A program made the translations under genes and the position numbers. From assembly GCA_002682825.1 (NCBI GenBank), contig NOKP01000044.1:1291-65290 (forward strand): 64,000 nt of DNA, in the 5' to 3' direction. Within the stretch, counting starts at the first letter, position 1. Each line of letters begins with the position of its first letter. Below the pieces are notes generated by a model. It worked only from the letters and a program-made list of their open reading frames with translations, ran no database searches and was not told the origin of the DNA. This DNA comes from Neonectria sp. B-13. Taxonomy: Eukaryota; Ascomycota; Sordariomycetes; Hypocreales; Nectriaceae. Positions 43,123 through 54,124 of this stretch are shown here, one piece after another.

Positions 43123-44476
43123 TTAGCAAGTGGCGGGGCTGGGAACAGCCTTGCAGCTCGCGTACTTCTTGCCTCCAGTGACGGAGACCTTAGACCAGGT
43201 CCAATTAGAACAACCAGTAGTACCACACACTACTACGATGTTGTAGCCACTAGCTGAAACACCATTGGTGCCAGTGATGTCAGAGATGGTCAGATCAGTG
43301 ATAGGGACGCCACTGGTAGGGTCACCCTTAAGGTCCCCTCCATTGTAGTTCTGCTCGATGAGGATACCATAGCTAGCAGATGATTTAGTAGAGAGCTGGA
43401 GATACAAACCAGTAAGAATTGGACTTACCTGGTTATTCCAGACATGGTAATGCCAGAATAGGTGACGCCAGACACCGAGCCAGTAGCACCAGCAACTGTC
43501 TTAATTCGAATAGCTACTCCAATCAGTACTGGTTGAAACACTAGTAGGCTGCATGAAAGATTGTTTCTCACCTTGTACGGAGTTCTTAACTTGGCTGTTC
43601 AGAAATTTGACATTGGAAACCTTGTTATTGTCACGGTTACCAACGCTACCAATGGACAAGCCATGGCCGCCAGAGCAAAGGCCTCCGGTGAAGGTAATAT
43701 CCTGGGTGGCAGTGTCAGTGAGTGCTGGGAAATATAGAGGATGATTAGCTTACGCTTCCAGAGTTGACAGCCACGCAGTCATCCTGGTTGTAGACCTTGG
43801 CATTAGTAATTGTGACACTCGAGCTATCACCAATGTCAAAACCATCGGTATTGTGACCGCCAGCAGAGTCACCGGCGCTGTTGTCAATCGTCATGTCGTT
43901 GATATTCAGGCCATTCACATCAGAAATGCTGACAGCCATAAGGGGGGTGTTCAGGATATGCAGGCCGTTGATGGTTGAGGTGGTCAAGTCATGAGCATAG
44001 AAGAACTTGGGCTTTGTCTTTCCATCAGTGCCCTTGCCGTCCCACCATCGAGATCCTTGGGCATCCAAGGTAGCACCAGCGCCGTCAACAGTGATAGTTT
44101 TTCCGGAGATACGGAGCAGAGGACCGGCCCATTCTTTGTAATCCCAGGTGGTCGTTCCCTTGAAGATAACCTAAGGACAAGTTGTCAATATTCACAGAAC
44201 ACATCGTCATATAGAGGTGAAGTTTCGCACATGGGTGTTATCGTTCAAGCTGCCAAGGTCGAGAGTAACACCGGAGGGAACGGCAACGTTGCTCAGAACA
44301 ATCGTCGCACAAGACTTCTGCGAAGCACTGGCCTGAGCCGCACCGTTCGATCCCGTAAAGGTGCAGGTAGTCACCCGCTTGTCAAGGCTAGGTGCCTGAG
44401 TAACAGCTGGTGGAGCGGGACTAGCAATCGCGGAGCTTGCGAGAGCGGCAATGAGAAGAGGAAAGAACTTGGTCAT
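43123..44476 (-). CDS. Secreted endopolygalacturonase, GH28
   Basis: Five exons: 44476-44231, 44170-43754, 43701-43572, 43513-43429, 43372-43123; introns 52-60 nt; 375 residues, normal for fungal endo-PGs. It cleaves alpha-1,4 bonds in homogalacturonan outside the cell. Signal peptide [20 protein letters not shown] is followed by a short pro-segment ending in KR (Kex2 site). All GH28 active-site blocks are intact: NTD 189-191, DD 212-213 in NQDDCVAV, His234 in GGHGLSIGS, and RIK 267-269. The extra Cys in NQDDC is typical of endo-PGs. The start was chosen at the ATG preceding the signal peptide; 29 upstream codons in frame are 5' leader. A TATA box lies 93 bp upstream. Confidence 0.93.
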
Positions 44477-44568
44477 AGTGAGTATATAGGAATCGGGGAA
44501 TGAGGAGTGAGTGTTGTTGGAGGTAAAGTTAATCAATTGCCCCGCTGCTGAATCGCGGTACAAGAGCC

Positions 44569-44576
44569 TTTTTATA
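44569..44576 (-). promoter_or_regulatory. TATA box of the polygalacturonase gene
   Basis: TATAAAAA on the minus strand, 93 bp before the start codon. Confidence 0.5.
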
Positions 44577-46313
44577 CGACTTTAAGAGGTCACAAACCAT
44601 CTCAAACAATGATACAATGAGCTAGTAGCACAGTTGCCTCCTCGGAACTCCCGTATCAAGGCGAGCTAGTGTTTACTGGCTGAAAATGCCATTCCTCCAA
44701 TCATCTGGAACCTATCGAAGCCTTCATGATTTTCTTAGGCTAGAACAATCCAAAATAGGATGATTCGTAAACTCATCAGGTCCCTGAAGTATACTAGACC
44801 TAGAGAAACGTCAAGGTTTGGTACTTGTTGCCGGACCCCACTTACCGGACAAGCATCGGCCCCTGTAGTGTGTGCCGCGGACCGAGACGCCCTTTGTTTT
44901 CCGCCATTAAAGGGGGGACCAGGCTTAATTGCTTGTTCATAGCATAGCACAGTCTAGTCTAGTTATTTCCCGATTAGGGTTTCGGAGTGGACGGAGCGCC
45001 GTTAGCATAAGTTATTAGGTTTGTTTTTTTCGGCGCTGTTAAAAGTTAGAAGAAAGCTTGGATGATATCAAGGCCGAAGCTCCCCTTGGTGCGACAAGCC
45101 GCCAGACACTGTCAGCACCAAACACTTCCCAGAAATCTAGAGCTCCTCAGTAGTCTCTTCCTGAGAAACAGAATGTGATGGATGATATGCTAATCTGGTT
45201 CAGAAAAGAAACTGGGAACTGGGAGATTGTGTGCACAGGCTGATATTCCCCAAGGTGCACATATAGGCATCCTAGTGCTGGTATAAATGTGCCGTTGACG
45301 CGTACTCGGAATCCGGCTGGAATCTGCCGTTGATACGTACTTGTAATTTGGGCAATGGGTGGGTATTTAACTTCGACTGGAGTGGTGGCAAAGGTGGCCG
45401 TGACCAGCTATTCGTATTCAGCTTCTACATACATACACTTAAAGCGGGCTGCAACGTGGACAAATCTTAAAGTGTTGATAGCTTTAGATGCCGTGTGCAG
45501 TACCTACAAACCCACACTAGCCTCGACGAAAGTGTGCTGAACTAATCACCACCACAAGCGCATACCTCTTACTAACACCGACGAAGCTTGCTATATGTGT
45601 CGGAATGTTCTCTGGAAGCTCGTAAGTTAAATTAGAAACCGTAATACAATGTGTCATTGACTCTAGATGTCAAACTTCATTTGTGGAGAACCTAACTTGC
45701 GCCTCATAACTTATCGGTTAACATAAAAGTCAGTGATAGTAGTTACAATACCCATTTCCACAAGGCGGGAAGGGATGAAATGGTTGAGCAGGATAATCGT
45801 AGTGCGCCATATTTATATTCATTTTTCTAAATTGGAGAATTTGCTCCTACCGAAGACACTTAAATCTTTAGCTTTTCGTCGCGGGTGGGTGAATTGGTGC
45901 TATTAACTGCATTTAGATTCCCTAAATCGACAGTGCACCAACCGACAGACGACTCTAATAGTCATCCGCCCAGCCCTCAATTGAAAACTAACATGGCAGG
46001 AGTCCCGGAATATCAATCAGCCCAAGCTATTGAGTTCTTATATCCACTAATATGTAAACAGTGCTGGGCTACTTTCTTGCCCGGCTATGTCAGCCTTAAA
46101 GATTAGGCGAGGACAAATTACCAACTCGGATTCGATGTGGCGAAACTTTTGACATAAAGGACTCAGAAAATATTGCTTAAGTCCCCTAGCAAGCCTATCT
46201 ATGCTTCTGCGTGTTGAGACGTCCACAGCCTCACTTGCAGCCTATCCGTTCCGTGGCGTGACTGTTGAAGTCCACGTTTCCGACCTCCTCCTATTCAGTG
46301 ACCATGTTATTCA
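44577..46313. other. Intergenic, 1.7 kb
   Basis: Pectinase promoter on the left side. A direct repeat TGCCGTTGAYRCGTACT occurs at about 45,292 and 45,326. Frames of 60-75 codons here show no domain. No gene called. Confidence 0.45.
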
Positions 46314-47595
46314 CTACCCCTCCGTCCATAGCTTCTTGATAAACTGTTCAACTTGAGTAAACTCATAATCAGGTAAGAGCTGATTCCACTCGTCGGTAAC
46401 CGTCCAAACACCCCGACTTATGGCAACTAATATCCCAGTTGTAGCCATCTTAGAAAAGGCTTCGACCTGGTCTTTTGGGATAGAAGGGAGGTCTAGTCGA
46501 GGATAATTGTCTGTCTTTAGTATTCCTGCTTCAAGGTCCTCCATCTTTAGCCAATCAATCGTAAATGGCTTGCCTGTAACATATTAGTGCTATATCATAC
46601 GAGTGAAATTGCGAGAACCGCAGACACTTACCCCGGATGGCCTCTCCTATTCGGAGGTGTTCTGCAACAGTGATTCGACTTCCACGTATGCCTCCAACTG
46701 CTGGCCAAACACCCTTATGATCGACGGCACGAGCGACCACATTCGCAATGTCTTCAACAGTCGTGTATGTAACCTGATCATCTAGAGAACCTTCCACTAC
46801 TATGGCGTGTAGCTTATCAAAGTCAAATTGCACAGGCAGAGTAGTAATATACTTTGACACCTTGTGTGGGTGACCAATGTAGTTCATGAACGAACCGGGC
46901 TGGAATCTCGTGTATTCCAGAACCTTTCATGAACAGCTTAGCATCTTAACTGTGACAGCTAGAGCCATATTTGGGAGTAATACCTTCTTGTCTTTGTTGA
47001 GGTTTTCCAAGTAGTGACTGATTTCAACCTTGCCGGTGTACCACGGCATCACATCAGTCGAGGATTCTAACTTGACGCCGCTAGTTAAGTCAGCACACTG
47101 TCTGGCATTCCTTTTATTGAGATGTAGGGATGTAGTAGCTACGTACGTTGACCATTCAGATGGTGCGTAGCGCTTGACTCCAGCTTCAACCGCCGCGTCA
47201 ATAATCCGTTTCTGGGTTTCGTTGCCCGGGTCAAGGTGAACAGCGATGAAGCAGAGGACTGTATGTACGCCCTCAAACAGCCGAATCAATTCCGATTTAT
47301 CCTCGTACGTTGTCTGCACCCATTTGACACCGGGAAGGGACGGGAACCCGGAAGGATCCTTATGTTCATATTTAGTTTCAGGCCCTAGCCAACAAAAGGA
47401 TAATGGGGAAGTTTGGACGATTACCTTCCGAACCAAGGCGATAATTTCGTGTTTTTGGGTTGCCACGAGTGCATCCAGAACTTCTCTGGCGAGCTCTAGA
47501 ACGACGATTGAGCTCTTGAAAGGGAAGGAATAAGAAATGCAAGGCTAATAAAATAACTCACCACTGGAGCCTCCTGCGATAGCTATTTTCACCAT
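46314..47595 (-). CDS. NmrA-like / isoflavone-reductase-like NAD(P)-binding protein
   Basis: Exons by phase: 47595-47562, 47495-47147, 47080-46984, 46923-46632, 46573-46314; 343 residues. The start MVKIAIAGGSSELAREVLDA gives the first strand and nucleotide-binding loop, but the third Gly of GxxGxxG is replaced. PGVKWVQTTYEDKSELIRLF, GVHTVLCFIA and VEAGVKRYAPSEWST are the NmrA/PCBER core; RFQPGSFMNYIGHP lies after. A possible intron (GTAATC at 47,424) does not close in phase with its CTAG, so it was left as coding. Such proteins are reductases or redox-sensing co-repressors; which applies is unknown. It is divergent from a bZIP-type gene, starts 460 bp apart. Confidence 0.82.
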
Positions 47596-48054
47596 TTTAG
47601 TAGAGGCTGTTTATGAATTTGAACCTTGGATACTGGGTGGGTGGAGGGAGGAGGCGAGTGTCTCTTTCGTCGAAGAACTGCCACATTTATAAAGAATTTG
47701 GGTGACCTTGATGCGGGTTGAAGATGGCGGAATAATGACAACACGGTATAATTCTCGTGCCTTGCCGAACATGGTTCACGTAACTGCACACATACTTCAT
47801 CACTGTTAGAACCACCACGGCCCAATTCCTTGGCCGGTTACGTGATCGGACGGAATGTTGGCCGTGCCAAGCCGCTAACGATGCCGCCTTTTAGACTACA
47901 TTTGGGGCCGTTTCGGCTGGCCGGAGTCTGACAAATACAAGCTTGATGGCTGTCACGTAACGTTCATGCCACCTTAACAGAATCAGTTCAAACTTCAACC
48001 CGATTCTACGCATGCAGGTTTACACAACAATATTGCTGTGTAAATCCAATAAAT

Positions 48055-49140
48055 ATGTCAAGCGCCGAAGGTGAACTCCAGGTAAGAATGCCCAGTCCTT
48101 CTCCCGAGCCATCAATTTCGGCACTGACCAAATCACAGCGCCGACGGGAGCGGGGCCGTCAATCTCAGGCGAGCTTCCGGAAACGCCAAGCTCAGGCCGC
48201 CCAGCATTTGACTGCGAACAATCGCCGGCTCAAAGATGCAATTGGGAGAATACTCAATGCCACCCATACCAATAAGTACCCAGAGCTACTGGAGACTATA
48301 TTTGACGCGGCCGAGGTCGCTGGCATTGATTCCAAACGACCCGTGGAATTGGAGCCTGCGGAGAGTTGCTCCAAGTGCATCGCCAGGGACAGTCAGATGC
48401 TTCTGAAGCATGTCGATGACGGAAATGTCACAGCTATTAACCAGACAACTCCTAGCTCGGCGTTGTCAACTCTGCCATCAGTCGCACCACCAAGACTGAG
48501 CTGGGGCATATTCCTAGATCCCCTGCATTATATGCGAGTTTCCCTACCGCCCTCGGACATCATACCCTACCTCGGAAAAGGGTCCTTGACCTTTGCGGGG
48601 CGGCTTTTCTGGTCCGTCATGGAGCACAGCCAGATTGAATGCAGGCATCAGCACTCCGATAGATTCACCCTCATCCAGAGGGGGTTGCGTCATTCAAAGG
48701 CTACACAGAATTTAGGATTCCCCTTCATACAAGCTACAGTCGAGGCGAGACTAGAGTACAAGCGAGTAGGGTCGATCAGTCCACAGTACGCTTTGGCTGG
48801 GGAGGCAGATATGGGGGTGGTGCTGCGAGATCAAATCGAGAAAGATTATCGTTCGAGAGGGAAGGACCCGAGTCTGTGGTTGTCAAGTCTAGCAATTGAA
48901 CAACGCTTGAGGAGCATGATAGGTAATGCCACCTTTAACCTCCTGGAGATGGCCGCAAGAGGCGAGGGAAATCCTGCTCTACGGGATTTGCTGGATCGCA
49001 TTAAATGTGCTCTGTATGAGACATGTGATTGTTTTGGAGATGGGCCAAGGTGGAATGTCGATGTTGTAGATGGTCTTTTCCTAGATTGGATAGTTGAGGC
49101 CTCTGCGTTCTCAGGGGTACCATTGAAGAACACAATATAA
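48055..49140 (+). CDS. bZIP-type transcription factor
   Basis: Single exon, 361 residues. Residues 27-50 form a basic region, KSQRRRERGRQSQASFRKRQ, with the Q-x4-FRKR pattern of fungal bZIPs (usual NR-x2-QR-x2-R), followed by a short heptad stretch. The C-terminal two thirds (FLDPLHYMRVSLPPSDIIPY, FWSVMEHSQIECRH, GFPFIQATVEARL) resemble the conserved C-terminal domain that accompanies these fungal bZIPs (DUF3425-like). It probably binds DNA as a dimer in the nucleus. The shared 459 bp promoter with the NmrA-like gene suggests joint control. Confidence 0.75.
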   Translation: MSSAEGELQVRMPSPSPEPSISALTKSQRRRERGRQSQASFRKRQAQAAQHLTANNRRLKDAIGRILNATHTNKYPELLETIFDAAEVAGIDSKRPVELEPAESCSKCIARDSQMLLKHVDDGNVTAINQTTPSSALSTLPSVAPPRLSWGIFLDPLHYMRVSLPPSDIIPYLGKGSLTFAGRLFWSVMEHSQIECRHQHSDRFTLIQRGLRHSKATQNLGFPFIQATVEARLEYKRVGSISPQYALAGEADMGVVLRDQIEKDYRSRGKDPSLWLSSLAIEQRLRSMIGNATFNLLEMAARGEGNPALRDLLDRIKCALYETCDCFGDGPRWNVDVVDGLFLDWIVEASAFSGVPLKNTI

Positions 49141-50787
49141 CCTCTCAATGTGCGGATTCTTTGCCAATACTCGCTTCCTACTAACACAAAATATCCGGAA
49201 TTTGGTCTTGAATTGAACTCAGAGGTGATGGGCTCGTACTGCAGTGCCCGGAAAAGGTTCCTCGACATCCAATTAGCGCCAGTCGCCACATATTTAATTT
49301 ATAGCCTTTACCCTCACTACCAACCGGTGGAACGTCGTTACGAGACAATTCTTCTCAAAAGAACAACAGTGACTTCGTGACAGGGACGAAGGTCTTCTAC
49401 CGGGTTGATGTTGGTGATTGTATTGTCCACAATGAGCCGATACCTTCATGGTGTTATTCCCCTGATTTACCTCAATCAGTCGGTTAGTTGCGGCCTCGAT
49501 GATCNNNNNNNNNNNNNNNNNNNNNNNNNNNNNNNNNNNNNNNNNNNNNNNNNNNNNNNNNNNNNNNNNNNNNNNNNNNNNNNNNNNNNNNNNNNNNNNN
49601 NNNNTGATTTCTATCTATCCTAGCGGGAAAGGAAGGTCTTTAAATACATGATTTGGTCCGTAGGAAGGGATAGGAATCGTGTCATCTAGAGTGATGAGAA
49701 AGGAAGGGAAACGTGTCATCTAGGATGACTAGGTTGTTGAGGGCATCAAGGTTCGTAGCTAGGTTGTTGAGAGAGGTCAAATTGGTCAACCTTTGTAAGA
49801 CCACCGGGCCTAGGAAGCTTGTCATGTGGGGGAACCTTGTGATAGCCAATGCAATGTGACATGATCTGACCCACCAGCACCCCGAGCCGCGGTTTTCGGC
49901 GCCTGTGGTACACACGCCAAATGCCTCCTCGCCTAGCATTCACCATATGATGATGATGATCTCCTATCTCTCCCGGTTCGGAGCTTGAGGCCATGTCGGG
50001 AAAGGTTTGATTATTTCCCGCGTTGGTTCTCTCCTCGTTACTGTCGGTAGTCATCCCTGGAGGATCCGGCCTGGTTGTCGTGGACTCGGAGAAGGGCACG
50101 CTTCGTCTTGTCTACGAGTAAAAGACTCGTTCTTGAATGAGCTTTTAAGGCAAACGTAATCATTCGTGCAGCACAGAAAGTTAGGGAGGTGGTGCTTGGG
50201 ACTGATAGAATAGTCTAGTACTGTAATAATCGCTCAATTGATAGGAAGTGGGGGAGGGGCTCGTGCAATCGTGAGATTTGAATACCCGGTACCTTGGACT
50301 CTTTTAGGACGAGCTCAACGATATATTCATTCTTAGACGTTTACCGTTGATGAGTACTCTGGCTTTATTTGTACTTTAAGAAGACGGAAAATCAGCTACG
50401 CATCTTTTTGCTCGGCCAATTCTGTCATGTCATCATCCTAAATCGTCAGGGGTCTCTAAAAATTGTCTCGTTCCCGGAGAAACTTGCCCGTCGCCGCAGC
50501 ATCCGACGTGTACGAAGCACGGTGACGTGGTAATTTGCTGAGTCAGAGAGGAGGAGCTAGCGACGTGAAACCTCGGTCCTCGCACACCAATCTGGCCAAA
50601 TCCGCGTCGAGCCACCATCTGGACACTCTTGACACTCTTGACTCCCTCAGTGCCAGTTCATCATCTGTCTCTTCCTGCCTCAACTCTCACTCGCCATTCT
50701 CTCGGTTGACGTTCCAACAGTCGACGACACTGGCCACGCATCAGACCGCGAGGCAGGGCCGGCCTCAGACAGGCCCGTGCTAGGACG
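49141..50787. other. Intergenic including gap; weak minus-strand frame
   Basis: Contains the run of Ns. Just right of it the word CTAGGTTGTTGAG occurs twice near 49,728 and 49,759 and GTGTCATCTAG twice near 49,679 and 49,714. A minus frame at 49746-50099 (117 codons, with four His in a row and Arg/Pro-rich) is possible but has no family signal. The right end is the promoter of the CCCH gene. Confidence 0.4.
49505..49604. other. Assembly gap, 100 Ns
   Basis: Exactly 100 unknown bases, the conventional size for a gap of unknown length. Flanking repeats suggest that a repeat stopped assembly. Linkage across the gap is less certain than elsewhere. Confidence 0.98.
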
Positions 50788-52416
50788 ATGCCAATCCTGC
50801 CCGACGACAAGCTCGATCGAGCAGCCGGGAGGCTCGCCGAGTATCGGAGAAAAGATGACCTCTCGGACATTCTGGAGCAATATGCCTCCCTCATTGAGAG
50901 TTACAAGCGCCTGAAGAGCGACTACGAAGAGGAGCGGGAGGGACGCGAGCGCTATAAGCAGCTGGCTCGCGGCCACGAACGCAATCCATTCGCTCTGGTC
51001 GTCGTTGACGGCGACGGCTATATCTTCAACGAGGGCCTCGTCGCCGAGGGAGAAGAAGGAGGCGTTAAAGCCGCTAAACAGCTCAACGATGCCATTCAGT
51101 TGAGTCTACGTCGGAAGGGCCTGGAAAGCTGCGAGGTCATGGTTCGCGTATACGCAAACCTCGTGGGCTTGTCCAAGTGCTTGAGCAAGAATGGGCTTTG
51201 CGGCGCCGAGAAGCGATCGCTTGCATCATTTACATCTGGCTTTAACAGATCATACGGCCTGACCGACTTTGTTGATGCCGGTGAGCTGAAGGAGAACGCC
51301 GACCACAAGTTGAAAGCCATGTTGCGGCTCTACGCCGACAACGCCCAATGCAAGCACATTTATTTTGCCGCATGTCACGATGTGGGTTATGTTGCCGATC
51401 TTACTCCCTACAGGGGTAACACCGGCCTATTTACTTTGATCCGGACACCAAGTCTGCTATTCCATAACGAGTTCAACAAGCTCGGCATGAACATTGAAGA
51501 GCTCCCTGGGGTATTTCGCACTACGCCTCTGACTTCGTACTCTTCCACCCAAGTTCATGCCTCAAAAAATACGTCCCTGGTTATGGGAAAACTTGCCGCA
51601 CAGCTACCCGATAACCCTGTGCAATCTCTCGGAGGGACCGCAAATGATGGTCAAGCGCGCTGTACATTTTACGCGGCTGGTAAATGCAAATATGGCAACG
51701 GCTGCAAATTCGCGCATGGGAGCATCAAACCGTCTATACCAGAGCTCAGCTATGGTGGCCCGTCGCGGTCTCATATGGCCCATAGCTGGAGGTCCAACGA
51801 CGACGCCACGGATCATTTGACCCGTAATCCAGGATTCAATCGCATGAAAAGCGATACCGCCATGTTGCCAAAGCACGACGACATCCCCGATGGGTATGTG
51901 GCGGTGAACAAGAACGGTGATCGCCTAGACCCGTATATACCTCTTGCATCCACAAAAGCGATGAAGAGGTTCAAGGAACTCTCTGGGCCTACTAAGCTTT
52001 GCAATAAAAAGATACTCGCCGACTCCTGTTATGACGACAATTGCAAATATAACCATAACCCAATTCCCGAAGAACTCAAGCCGATTCTAGAGTTGCTTTC
52101 ACGCACCGTGCCATGCCCTAGACGTGGTTCTTGCAAAGATGCCAGTTGCACCTATGGTCACGTATGCCAAAAGATGGACTGCAAGCGCCGCGGCGGCAAA
52201 GCGCCCTGTCGTTTCCCGCCTAGCATGTGCTCGGGAGACCTTGAATTGGATAGCTTCGTTCCCGCCACCGTGTCCGCCATGACATCTCCGTCTATGAGCT
52301 GGGAAGACACGCAGACTGCAGAAAATGGCCCGCTTCATATGGAGGATGAAGAGGACGGCGCAAGTCTCCTTCATGAGGGCGATCAACTCTCATACGACGG
52401 ATCAGTCTATGCCTGA
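50788..52416 (+). CDS. CCCH zinc-finger protein with PIN/NYN-like domain
   Basis: Single exon, 542 residues. Residues 24-62 form a charged coiled coil (DILEQYASLIESYKRLKSDY). Residues 68-240 begin NPFALVVVDGDGYIF and continue through GGVKAAKQLNDAI and HIYFAACHDVGY, as in fungal NYN/PIN-fold domains with an acidic metal site. A canonical C-x7-C-x5-C-x3-H finger is at 292-310 (CTFYAAGKCKYGNGCKFAH). Two further Cys/His clusters (SCYDDNCKYNH and SCKDASCTYGH) follow, then an acidic tail. The set is known in fungal putative RNA-binding or RNA-cleaving regulators; activity is inferred. Confidence 0.85.
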   Translation: MPILPDDKLDRAAGRLAEYRRKDDLSDILEQYASLIESYKRLKSDYEEEREGRERYKQLARGHERNPFALVVVDGDGYIFNEGLVAEGEEGGVKAAKQLNDAIQLSLRRKGLESCEVMVRVYANLVGLSKCLSKNGLCGAEKRSLASFTSGFNRSYGLTDFVDAGELKENADHKLKAMLRLYADNAQCKHIYFAACHDVGYVADLTPYRGNTGLFTLIRTPSLLFHNEFNKLGMNIEELPGVFRTTPLTSYSSTQVHASKNTSLVMGKLAAQLPDNPVQSLGGTANDGQARCTFYAAGKCKYGNGCKFAHGSIKPSIPELSYGGPSRSHMAHSWRSNDDATDHLTRNPGFNRMKSDTAMLPKHDDIPDGYVAVNKNGDRLDPYIPLASTKAMKRFKELSGPTKLCNKKILADSCYDDNCKYNHNPIPEELKPILELLSRTVPCPRRGSCKDASCTYGHVCQKMDCKRRGGKAPCRFPPSMCSGDLELDSFVPATVSAMTSPSMSWEDTQTAENGPLHMEDEEDGASLLHEGDQLSYDGSVYA

Positions 52417-52756
52417 AATCCCGATTTTGCTGTTTATATTGGCAGTAGTCGCCCTCTTCTCTCTGGTTGTCATTTCTGTCTCCTATACTGCCGTTAGTTA
52501 CCCCTATCATTTGAGCGAGAAGTACAATCGTTCATACTCTCTGGTATTCATAGTATGGTTTGTAGTGAATGTATGTTGTCAATGCACTTTCACACATTGG
52601 TTCCACTGTACTCTGAGGGAGACTTGGCAACAAGTTGTGCTCGGACGCAATTCAGATGGCTCAGCATACTTATTCGCTGTAGTTGAATGCCCGGAGCTGA
52701 TCACTGTTCCTGGGATGAACCATGAAGAACCAGAACTAACCAGCCTACCGATCTGA
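52409..52756 (+). CDS. Doubtful two-helix membrane ORF
   Basis: From ATG at 52409, 115 codons that overlap the end of the CCCH gene by 8 bp. It contains IPILLFILAVVALFSLVVIS and LVFIVWFVVNVCCQC, two strongly hydrophobic segments. No family is recognised and overlap with the preceding stop is unusual for a fungal gene; it may be a chance frame in 3' UTR. Confidence 0.2.
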   Translation: MPEIPILLFILAVVALFSLVVISVSYTAVSYPYHLSEKYNRSYSLVFIVWFVVNVCCQCTFTHWFHCTLRETWQQVVLGRNSDGSAYLFAVVECPELITVPGMNHEEPELTSLPI

Positions 52757-54124
52757 TCATTTTGGGAGCTCGCAAAAATGGCTTCCCAAGTCAACATACC
52801 GAGTGGTGTACATCCAATGCCTTAATTCCGATCATACATCTATCTAACCTGATTCTCTGCAGTCCGTATTGTGTCATCGCAAGGAGTCTGTTTGCCTCCA
52901 TGAATATTAGACCCGTACCTATAGTGGCTACATCAATGGCACCACTGATGTGAGTGGCCCTGCCAATGGATATGGCTTGGAAATTTCAGGAGCAAGGTGG
53001 TGAGCAAGCTTTCATTTCTCGAAGTAGGATATAAGATGTTCCTAAGTTGTTCAATGTGTAAACGGGTTATCTCAAGAAACTTTCTTCCTCAGCAAATCTT
53101 ATTCCAAGACAACATGGCTCCTTTTAAAGAGGGTAGTCAGCCCGACCTACTGGTGAAAGGAAATGCCGTTGTTGATATCGAAATCGGCTCTCAACTCTTT
53201 CGTCAGAAAATCCGTTTCTTTCGGGGCACAGCCTTTCAATTCCTCCGACTCATGTCGTTAGATTTTCCACCATCCTGTCGGAACTGGAGTGGTGGGACCC
53301 GCGTTCTAGGGTTTTGCGGCTGTAACCAATCCTCTAAGATAATCGCAGGAGCCGTTCGTTGGTGCTGGAGATTAATTAAAGGTCCCTTGCTAGCCAGTAT
53401 CACCAGTGGCATGCAATATGGGGTGAATTGTTTCCTTGCCTTCTTCGCTGGCGTCTTCATCAACGTTCTGAGCGTCAGAGGTGCCCTATCATTAAGTCGC
53501 TTCTACTTTCCAGTTCACCAGTTCAGGGAGCTGCTCTATGTTACGCCGGAAAGTGTAAGACTGTGTAGTTCATGTATTTTCAAGCGCCTTTGGAGGTTAA
53601 ACATTGTCTACTTTGTAGTAAGGACAAACCTTTCTAAATGTTAGACCCTAAGGTACACAATCGGAATTATGACTCCTCGCTCCGTAGAGACGAAGCTTCT
53701 CAGACCATTATCAGAGTCTCTGAAACGTTTACGCCTCTCTAAGCACGATACAGTAGAAAACCTCCCAACCAGCAGACTTGCCATCTGAGATGTGTTTGCT
53801 AAGCCCTTGCTCCAATGATCCCCCCGGCGGCCCGGCCATTCCATTCCCATGCAGCACGCCATTCAACCCGCAATGACTACCATCGAGGAAGTGGGATATC
53901 TTCAAAGACCCCCACACTTTATTTCTATCAATCACGCTGGTTTGTTGTAGGATGAGTACACCTCGGTGGCGGAGTATTCTTGATCATGGAGAAAGCATAT
54001 CACTCACAGCGAGCTAGAGTCATATACCACCCAAAAGTAAAAGGGAATCACAGGGCTAGAGTATCACAATTGAGACTCGTCGTTGACGGAGACTGATACA
54101 TCGACACGGCTAGGATAGCTCCAG
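52757..54124. other. Intergenic with one long unrecognised frame
   Basis: A plus-strand frame at 52997-53644 (215 codons) is the longest non-assigned one in this part; it includes VVDIEIGSQLFRQKIRFFRG and QYGVNCFLAFFAGVFINVLS but no domain I know. It could be a decayed or lineage-specific gene. Confidence 0.3.

Noticed and set aside
47400..47424. Possible intron in the NmrA-like gene (GTAATC to CTAG)
   Set aside because: Removing it shifts the frame, while reading through stays open and in phase with the downstream exons.
49405..49623. 72-codon frame across the N run
   Set aside because: Half of it is unknown bases; the frame is an artefact of the gap.
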